64,000 bases of DNA from Prauserella alba (lineage in GTDB: Bacteria; Actinomycetota; Actinomycetes; Mycobacteriales; Pseudonocardiaceae): assembly GCF_024171735.1 (NCBI RefSeq), contig NZ_JAMTCH010000005.1, positions 1-64,000 of the forward strand, in the 5' to 3' direction. The translations under genes were made by a program, and so were the position numbers. Shown here in pieces: positions 57,546-64,000 of the stretch; the stretch's first letter is position 1, and every line of letters starts with the position of its first letter. The notes under the pieces were generated by a model. The model was not told where the DNA came from, made no database searches, and saw nothing but the letters and a program-made list of their open reading frames with translations.

Positions 57546-57600
57546 GATGGAGAATCACACATCGATGGGGAAAAATCCATCGATAAGAGAAAACTCCATC
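57546..57600. promoter_or_regulatory. Nested palindromic operator between the MFS and ArsR-type genes
   Basis: Inner arms ATCGATGG (57561-57568) and CCATCGAT (57577-57584) and outer arms GATGGAG (57546-57552) and CTCCATC (57594-57600) share one centre near 57572.5. The stretch is AT-rich within GC-rich surroundings. It fits a dimeric repressor site overlapping both promoters. Confidence 0.75.
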
Positions 57601-57619
57601 CATGGACTAGGGTCCGGGC

Positions 57620-58159
57620 ATGACCGATCCGGCCCGCGTTCCGTCCCGGCTGTCCAGCAGGGACACCACCGCTGCGGAGGCGAAGGCGCTCGGGCATCCG
57701 CTGCGACTGCGCATCCTGCGGCTCTGCTGGCAACAGGAATTGACCAACAAACAACTCGCCGCGCGTCTCGAACGTGACCCGGGCACGGTGCTCCACCACG
57801 TCCGGCACCTGGTGCAGGCCGGTCTGTTGGAACAGGTCGCCGTGCGCACCGGTGAGAAGGGCGCGCTGGAGAAGCCGTACCGGGCCGTGCCGAGGGACGT
57901 CTGGCTCGATGATCCGGCGCGCACGGACCCGGCGGGCGCCGACGCCCCGCTGGCGGCGTTGCAGGACGAACTCCGCGCGGCGGGCCCCGGCTCGGTCAGT
58001 ACGTTCTTCCGCTTCGCGCTGCACCTGTCGGACGCCGACGCCGCCGAGTTGCAGAACCGGATCCAGGCGGTCATCGACGAGTACACCGCCACCGATGATC
58101 AGCGCCTCGACCTGCCGGCGTACGGCGGTGCGGTCGTGGTCCACCGGCTCGCCGAGTGA
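57620..58159 (+). CDS. ArsR-like winged-helix transcriptional regulator
   Basis: This 179-aa protein has an N-terminal winged helix: AKALGHPLRLRILRLCWQQE, LTNKQLAARLERDPGTVLHH, VRHLVQAGLLEQVAVRTGEK. A C-terminal helical domain (HLSDADAAELQNRIQAVIDE) and YRAVPRDVWLDD follow. There are no obvious metal-binding cysteines, so it senses something other than thiophilic metals. The ATG at 57620 lacks a ribosome site. Confidence 0.88.
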   Translation: MTDPARVPSRLSSRDTTAAEAKALGHPLRLRILRLCWQQELTNKQLAARLERDPGTVLHHVRHLVQAGLLEQVAVRTGEKGALEKPYRAVPRDVWLDDPARTDPAGADAPLAALQDELRAAGPGSVSTFFRFALHLSDADAAELQNRIQAVIDEYTATDDQRLDLPAYGGAVVVHRLAE

Positions 58160-58292
58160 CGCCCACCGGATGTCCCCTGTCGTGTGATCCTCTCTACACC
58201 GGTCCGATATGTGCTGGTCGTGCTGGCTATGCTGATCGGTCGTTCTCGGCCGTCTCACCCGGAGCTGGCCCGGATAGCGCCTGTGAGGGCTT

Positions 58293-61200
58293 GTGACGAT
58301 CGCGATCGACAGATCCGCCGGACCGACGCCCGCCCCCGACCCCGCCGCCCGCGCTGTGTTCCGGACCGGGCCCGCGCCGACCGTCCGGACGCTGCTCGAC
58401 GTCCTCGACGACACCATCTCGCGGCACAAGGACGCGCCTGCGATCGACGACGGGTCGACCGTGCTCACCTACCGCGCCCTCGCCGCCGAGATCGACACCG
58501 TGCGGGCGAAACTGGCGGCCGAGGGTGTCGGGGTCGGCGACCGCGTGGGCATCCGCATCTCGTCGGGCACCACCGAGCTGTACGTGGCGATCCTCGGCGC
58601 GCTCGCCGCGGGCGCCGCCTACGTCCCGGTCGACATCGACGATCCGGAGGAGCGCGCCGCGCTCGTGTTCGACGAGGCGGACGTCGGCGTCGTCCTGCGT
58701 GACGGCGGCGCGATCGAGCGGGTCGGCGAGCCACGCGGCATGCCCGGCACGCCGACGCCCGGCGACGACGCGTGGATCATCTTCACGTCCGGCTCGACCG
58801 GTAAGCCCAAGGGCGTCGCGGTCAGTCACGGCAGCGCGGCCGCGTTCGTCGACGCCGAGGCGCAGTTGTTCCTCACCGACGAACCCCTCGGGCCGGGCGA
58901 CCGCGTGCTCGCCGGGCTTTCGGTGGCGTTCGACGCGTCGTGCGAGGAGATGTGGCTGGCGTGGCGCAACGGCGCCTGCCTCGTTCCCGCCCCGCGCGCG
59001 CTCGTGCGCACCGGCGTCGACCTCGGGCCGTGGCTGCTCGAACGCCGCATCACCGCCGTGTCCACCGTGCCGACCCTCGCCGCGCTGTGGCCCGCCGAGG
59101 CGCTCGAGGACATCCGGCTGCTCATCTTCGGTGGCGAAGCGTGCCCGCCGGAGCTGGCCGCGCGCGTCGCCGTCGAGGGACGCGAGGCGTGGAACACCTA
59201 CGGGCCGACCGAGGCCACCGTCGTCGCCTGCGGGGAGCAGCTGTCCGGCGAGGGCCAGGTGCGGATCGGGCTGCCGCTGCACGGCTGGCAGCTCGCCGTG
59301 GTCGACGACGGCGAGCCCGTGCCGATGGGTGCGACGGGCGAACTCGTGATCGGCGGCGTCGGCCTCGCCCGGTACCTCGACGACGAGAAGGACGCCGAGA
59401 AGTTCGCACCGCTGCCGTCCCTCGGCTGGGAGCGCGCGTACCGCAGCGGTGACCTCGTGCGCGCCGACCCCGAGGGGCTCGTGTTCCTCGGCCGGGCCGA
59501 CGAGCAGGTCAAACTCGGCGGCCGGCGCATCGAACTCGGCGAGGTCGACGGCGCGCTGCAGTCGCTGCCCGGCGTCGCGGGCGCCGCGGCCGCCGTACGC
59601 AAGACCGACGCGGGAAACCAGGTGCTCGTCGGCTACGTGCTGCCAGGGGACGGCGGCGGGTTCGACATCGACTCCGCCACCGCACGGCTGCGGGAGCAGC
59701 TGCCCGCCGCGCTGGTGCCGCTCCTCGCCGTGGTCGCCGACCTGCCGGTGCGCACCTCCGGCAAGGTCGACCGTGCCGCGCTGCCGTGGCCGCTGCCCGC
59801 CGAATCGGTGACCGGCGCCGACGACGGGCTGTCCGGGACCGAGCAGTGGCTGGCCGAGGGGTGGGCCGCGATCCTCGGCGTGACCACCGGCGATCCGAAG
59901 GCCGACTTCTTCACCTGCGGTGGCGGCAGCCTCACAGCCGCACAGCTCGTCGCGCACATCCGCACCCGGTATCCGGACGTGTCGGTCACCGACGTGTACA
60001 CGCATCCGCGGCTCGGCGACCTGGCGGGGAAGCTCGACGGGCTCGAGGGCAGGACCGCACGCCGCCGCCGCGTCTCGCCGGTGCCCGCGTCGACCGGGCT
60101 GGTGCAGAGCCTGCTGCTGATTCCGCTGCTGACGGTCGTCGGGCTGAGATGGACGACGATCGCGGCCGTGCTGTCGACCGCACTCGGCGGGTTCGTCGGT
60201 GTCACCTGGGTGCCGACGGTGCCCTGGTGGGGGATCGCCGCGGCGTGGCTCGTGCTGTTCAGCCCGGCGGGCCGCATCGCGCTCTCCGCGGCGGGGGCCC
60301 GCATGTTGTTGCGCGGCCTGCGACCCGGCCGGTACCCGCGCGGCGGCCGGGTGCATCTGCGGCTGTGGGCGGCGGAACGGCTCGCCGACGTCACCGGAGC
60401 CACCGACGTTGCGGGTGCCTCCTGGATGACCCACTACGCCCGGTTGCTCGGCGCGAAGGTCGGCGAGGACGTCGACCTGCACGCCCCTCCGCCCGTCACC
60501 GGCATGCTCAAGCTCGGCCGCGGCGCCGCCGTCGAACCGGAGACCGACCTGTCCGGCCACTGGGTCGACGGCGACATCGTCCACATCGGCAAGATCCGCA
60601 TCGGCGCGGGCGCGCGAGTGGCCGCGCGGAGCACACTGCTGCCCGGCGCGCGCATCGGAAAGGGAGCCGAGGTTGCCGCCGGTGCGACCGTCCGAGGCGC
60701 CGTTCCCGCAGGCAGGCGCTGGGCCGGATCGCCCGCGGCCGCCGAGTCGAAGGGCGCGCTGCGCTGGCCGTCGAAGACGCCGGCCAGGAAGCGTCGCTGG
60801 GCGTTGGCCTACGGCGTCGCGTCGTTCGTGCTCGGTGTGCTGCCCGCCGCCGCGGCGCTGCCCGCGGTGGCGATCCTCGGCGCCGTGGCCGTTTCCGCGT
60901 CCGGACCCGCCGCGGCGCTCGGCCCGATGCTCGCGCTCGCGCCCGTCGCGGCGCTCGCGTACCTGGGCACGTACGCAGCGCTCGTGCTGGTGGGCGTGCG
61001 CGCGCTCGGGATCGGACTGCGCGAGGGCTTCCACCCCGTGCACAGCAGACTCGCCTGGCAGGTGTGGGCCACCGAACGGCTCATGGACGCCGCCCGCTCG
61101 GCGCTGTTCCCGCTCTACGCCAGCCTGCTGACGCCGGCGTGGCTGCGGCTGCTCGGTGCCAAGGTCGGCAGCGGTGTCGAGGCGTCGACCGTGCTGGCCG

Positions 61201-62216
61201 TGCCCAAGATGACCAAGATCGCCAGCGGAGCGTTCCTCGCCGACGACACGATGGTCGCCGCGTACGAACTCGGCAACGGATGGCTGCACGTCGCGCCCGC
61301 GCGGATCGGCAAGCAGGCGTTCCTCGGCAACTCCGGAATCACGGCGCCCGGCCGGTCGGTGCCCAAGCGCGGGCTGGTCGGCGTGCTCTCGTCGACACCG
61401 AAGAAGGCAAAGAAGGGCTCGTCCTGGCTCGGGATGCCGCCGATGCCGCTGCGACGCGCTGTCGAGAACGGCGCCCGCGACCGCACCTTCGACCCGCCGC
61501 GCAGACTGCAGATCGCGCGCGGCGCCGTGGAACTGTGCCGGGTCGTGCCGGTGATGTGCTCGGTGGCGCTGTCGGTACTGGTCGTCGCGGCGCTGCTCGC
61601 CGTGTGGTCGGCGTACGGACTGTGGGTCGCGGCGCTGTCGTCGGGCGCCGTGCTGCTGGCCGCGGGTGTCGCTGCGGCGGCCGTCGCGACCGTGGCGAAA
61701 TGGTCGCTGGTGGGCCGCTTCCGCGCGAAGGAGTGTCCACTGTGGAGTTCGTTCGTGTGGAGGGCGGAGCTGGCGGACTCGTTCGTCGAAACGCTCGCCG
61801 TGCCGTGGTTCGTCGGCGGGGTCGGCGGGACCCCGCTGCTGCCCGCGTGGCTGCGCACGATGGGCGCGCGGATCGGCAGGGGAACCTGGGTGGAGACGTA
61901 CTGGCTGCCGGAGTCGGACCTCATCCGCATCGGCGACGGCGCCACGGTGAACCGCGGGTGCGTCATCCAGACGCATCTGTTCCATGATCGGATCATGAGC
62001 ATGGACACCGTCGAGTTCGGTGAGGGAGCGACGCTCGGCCCGCACGGCATCGTGCTGCCGGGCGGAGGCGTCGGCGACCGCACCACGGTCGGTCCCGGAT
62101 CACTCGTGACGCGCGGAGACGCCGTGCCCGCCGACTCCCGTTGGCAGGGCAACCCGATCGCCGCGTGGGGTGAGGAGCGCGGGCCGGGGAACGAGTGCGG
62201 GTGGGGTCGCGAATGA
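58293..62216 (+). CDS. Pls/PosA-type single-module NRPS, putative homopoly-amino-acid synthetase
   Basis: This is a 1307-aa membrane NRPS. The adenylation domain (about 20-510) has IIFTSGSTGKPKGVAVSH (A3), NTYGPTEATVVACG (A5), GRADEQVKLGGRRIELGEVD (A8) and RTSGKVDRAALP (A10). The carrier domain (about 525-590) has the phosphopantetheine serine in FFTCGGGSLTAAQL. No condensation or thioesterase domain follows. Instead there are about six TM segments in pairs (near 605-670, 830-905, 1085-1150) separating three beta-helix-like domains with hexapeptide repeats. This layout and size match epsilon-poly-L-lysine synthetase Pls (about 1320 aa). Specificity positions DA..E in SVAFDASCEEMW hint at a cationic amino acid. 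The GTG is at 58293. Confidence 0.87.
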   Translation: MTIAIDRSAGPTPAPDPAARAVFRTGPAPTVRTLLDVLDDTISRHKDAPAIDDGSTVLTYRALAAEIDTVRAKLAAEGVGVGDRVGIRISSGTTELYVAILGALAAGAAYVPVDIDDPEERAALVFDEADVGVVLRDGGAIERVGEPRGMPGTPTPGDDAWIIFTSGSTGKPKGVAVSHGSAAAFVDAEAQLFLTDEPLGPGDRVLAGLSVAFDASCEEMWLAWRNGACLVPAPRALVRTGVDLGPWLLERRITAVSTVPTLAALWPAEALEDIRLLIFGGEACPPELAARVAVEGREAWNTYGPTEATVVACGEQLSGEGQVRIGLPLHGWQLAVVDDGEPVPMGATGELVIGGVGLARYLDDEKDAEKFAPLPSLGWERAYRSGDLVRADPEGLVFLGRADEQVKLGGRRIELGEVDGALQSLPGVAGAAAAVRKTDAGNQVLVGYVLPGDGGGFDIDSATARLREQLPAALVPLLAVVADLPVRTSGKVDRAALPWPLPAESVTGADDGLSGTEQWLAEGWAAILGVTTGDPKADFFTCGGGSLTAAQLVAHIRTRYPDVSVTDVYTHPRLGDLAGKLDGLEGRTARRRRVSPVPASTGLVQSLLLIPLLTVVGLRWTTIAAVLSTALGGFVGVTWVPTVPWWGIAAAWLVLFSPAGRIALSAAGARMLLRGLRPGRYPRGGRVHLRLWAAERLADVTGATDVAGASWMTHYARLLGAKVGEDVDLHAPPPVTGMLKLGRGAAVEPETDLSGHWVDGDIVHIGKIRIGAGARVAARSTLLPGARIGKGAEVAAGATVRGAVPAGRRWAGSPAAAESKGALRWPSKTPARKRRWALAYGVASFVLGVLPAAAALPAVAILGAVAVSASGPAAALGPMLALAPVAALAYLGTYAALVLVGVRALGIGLREGFHPVHSRLAWQVWATERLMDAARSALFPLYASLLTPAWLRLLGAKVGSGVEASTVLAVPKMTKIASGAFLADDTMVAAYELGNGWLHVAPARIGKQAFLGNSGITAPGRSVPKRGLVGVLSSTPKKAKKGSSWLGMPPMPLRRAVENGARDRTFDPPRRLQIARGAVELCRVVPVMCSVALSVLVVAALLAVWSAYGLWVAALSSGAVLLAAGVAAAAVATVAKWSLVGRFRAKECPLWSSFVWRAELADSFVETLAVPWFVGGVGGTPLLPAWLRTMGARIGRGTWVETYWLPESDLIRIGDGATVNRGCVIQTHLFHDRIMSMDTVEFGEGATLGPHGIVLPGGGVGDRTTVGPGSLVTRGDAVPADSRWQGNPIAAWGEERGPGNECGWGRE

Positions 62217-63517
62217 CGGCGCAGCCCGAACCCGGCGCCGACCGCTCCGGCGACTCGTACCTGCCCGCGCACGGCAACGGCGGTTACCGGGTGCGCCGCT
62301 ACGACCTCGACCTCGAGTACCGCCCGGTGGCCAACCGGCTCTCCGGCAGCGCCCGCATCACCGCCGTCGCCACGCAGCCGCTGTCGGCGTTCACGCTCGA
62401 CCTCGCCGAGTTCAAGATCGGCCGCGTGCAGGTGTCGGGCACGAACGCCCGCTACACCCACCGTGGGCACAAACTGCGCGTCAAGCCGGCACGGTCCATC
62501 GCCGAGGGCGGCGAGTTCACCGTCGAGATCCGCTACGCGGGGAACCCGGCACCGATCTCGTCACCGGACTGGGGCGACGTCGGCTGGGACGAGCTCACCG
62601 AGGGCGCGCTCGTGGCGAGCCAGCCGATCGGCGCGCCGACGTGGTTCCCGTGCAACGACCACCCCGCCGACAAGGCCACCTACCGCCTCGCGCTGAAGGT
62701 TCCCGCGCCGTACACGGTCGTCGCGACCGGAAGCCTCGTCGACAAGAGCAGGTCGGCGAGCACGGTGCGCTGGGTGTTCGAACGCGCCGAACCGACGGCG
62801 CCGTACCTGGTGAGTGTCCAAATCGGATACTACGACGACGTCGACCTCGGCGGTGCCCGACTGTACGTGCCCACGCGGCTGCGGGAGAACGCGCTCGTCG
62901 ACTTCGGGCGGCAACCGGACATGCGCACCGCCCTCGAAGGGTGGTTCGGCCCGTACCCGTTCGACGAGTACGCGATCGTGGTCACCGACGACGAGCTCGA
63001 CGACCCCATCGAGGCGCAGGGTATGGCCGTGTTCGGCGCGGGCCACGTCGACGGGCGGCGCACCCACGAACGACTCGTCGTGCACGAGTTCGCGCACCAG
63101 TGGTTCGGCAACAGCCTCACGGTCGCCGACTGGCGGAACATCTGGCTCAACGAGGGCTTCGCGACGTACACCGAATGGTTGTGGTCCGAGGCTTCCGGCG
63201 GTGAATCCGCCGACGCGTTGGCCCACCGTTGGCGCGACGCCCCCGCGCAACAGGGGAGCGGGCCACGCCTCGCCGACCCCGGCGTGACCGGCATGTTCTC
63301 CGAACGCGTCTACAAAGGCGGCGCGCTCACCCTGCACGCCCTGCGCCGCGAACTCGGCGACGACCCGTTCTTCGCACTGCTGCGCGAATGGACGAGCACG
63401 CACCGGCACTCGACCGTGACGACCGCCGACTTCACCGCCCTCGCCGCCCGGTACGCGGGCCGTTCACTGGACCGGTTCTTCACCTCCTGGCTCGACACCG
63501 CCGTGCTGCCCCGGTAG
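62213..63517 (+). CDS. M1-family zinc metallopeptidase, coupled to the Pls-type synthetase
   Basis: This 434-aa protein starts at the ATG overlapping the synthetase stop (ATGA). The N-terminal M1 beta domain (YRVRRYDLDLEYRPVANRLS, TWFPCNDHPADKATYRLALK) leads to the thermolysin-like domain with VVHEFAHQWFGNSLTVADW (HExxH, about 291) and the third ligand in IWLNEGFATYTEW. The usual GxMEN substrate motif is replaced by EAQGMAVFGAGH. Lacking a signal peptide, it would be cytosolic. Zinc aminopeptidases that degrade poly-lysine are known in Pls producers, so a protective or trimming role is plausible (inference). Confidence 0.9.
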   Translation: MTAQPEPGADRSGDSYLPAHGNGGYRVRRYDLDLEYRPVANRLSGSARITAVATQPLSAFTLDLAEFKIGRVQVSGTNARYTHRGHKLRVKPARSIAEGGEFTVEIRYAGNPAPISSPDWGDVGWDELTEGALVASQPIGAPTWFPCNDHPADKATYRLALKVPAPYTVVATGSLVDKSRSASTVRWVFERAEPTAPYLVSVQIGYYDDVDLGGARLYVPTRLRENALVDFGRQPDMRTALEGWFGPYPFDEYAIVVTDDELDDPIEAQGMAVFGAGHVDGRRTHERLVVHEFAHQWFGNSLTVADWRNIWLNEGFATYTEWLWSEASGGESADALAHRWRDAPAQQGSGPRLADPGVTGMFSERVYKGGALTLHALRRELGDDPFFALLREWTSTHRHSTVTTADFTALAARYAGRSLDRFFTSWLDTAVLPR

Positions 63518-63544
63518 CCCGGCGGTGTCGAGGCCCGTGCCGGA

Positions 63545-64000
<456 letters not shown>

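Noticed and set aside
58227-62045. A 1272-codon leftward open frame opposite the Pls-type synthetase
   Set aside because: Composition is Arg/Gly/His/Gln-rich without domains, while the opposite strand encodes a complete NRPS.

Overview
This is a high-GC actinobacterial chromosome segment that contains the replication origin. Gene order is the conserved actinobacterial origin neighbourhood: pcnA - NUDIX - DUF6049-like membrane protein - murJ - pseudokinase - sigM - anti-sigma - trxB - trxA - cwlM - (unknown, GNAT, aminotransferase, ddl) - parB - parA - rsmG - khpB(jag) - yidC - yidD - rnpA - rpmH | dnaA - oriC - dnaN - gnd - recF - dciA - gyrB - gyrA - DUF3566 - tRNA-Ile - (accessory block) - tRNA-Ala. 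The split murJ/pseudokinase pair, gnd between dnaN and recF, long proline-rich extensions and heavy use of GTG starts point to Pseudonocardiaceae (Saccharomonospora/Prauserella/Amycolatopsis type). That assignment is an inference from gene order and style, not from a search.

Left part (0-30 kb). After a possible transposase tail come a YqgE/AlgH protein and a three-part protein with a TNT-like (NAD-glycohydrolase toxin fold) C-terminus. Then come tRNA CCA-adding enzyme, NUDIX hydrolase and cell-envelope genes: a lipid II flippase with a 395-residue cytoplasmic tail, its now separate pseudokinase, and CwlM. SigM with its membrane anti-sigma factor and the thioredoxin system follow. A Cmx-type MFS exporter between them is frameshifted. 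The ParAB partition genes face five parS sites at 24.5-26.9 kb. Three of these lie in a 1.76-kb gene-free interval between rsmG and khpB, which also holds an eleven-copy 16-bp tandem array.

Centre (30-44 kb). dnaA is unusually long (765 aa, about 330-residue linker). A 1.57-kb dnaA-dnaN spacer holds the oriC DnaA-box cluster and an AT-rich stretch. dnaN-gnd-recF-dciA-gyrB-gyrA are co-directional.

Right part (44-64 kb) is accessory and mosaic. It holds SnoaL-like and Imm5-like proteins, a decayed XRE/MmyB regulator and two small secreted repeat proteins. An alpha/beta-hydrolase + lipoprotein cassette is present twice: a full copy with an ESX/EspC-like partner at 53.7-56.2 kb and a 5'-truncated copy at 48.6-50.1 kb. 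An Rrf2-CMD pair, CsbD, DLW-39, tRNA-Ala, a GNAT-CMD pair and a divergent ArsR/MFS pair with a nested palindrome follow. Last comes a 1307-aa Pls/PosA-type single-module NRPS, translationally coupled to an M1 metallopeptidase: a candidate poly-amino-acid (poly-lysine-like) biosynthesis locus. The window ends inside a PEP-synthase-like gene.

Several intergenic repeat families recur: a 53-bp hairpin whose two copies show compensatory base changes, and 21-bp-period GTGTTGCGG/GCGTGTCCTGC tandem repeats.
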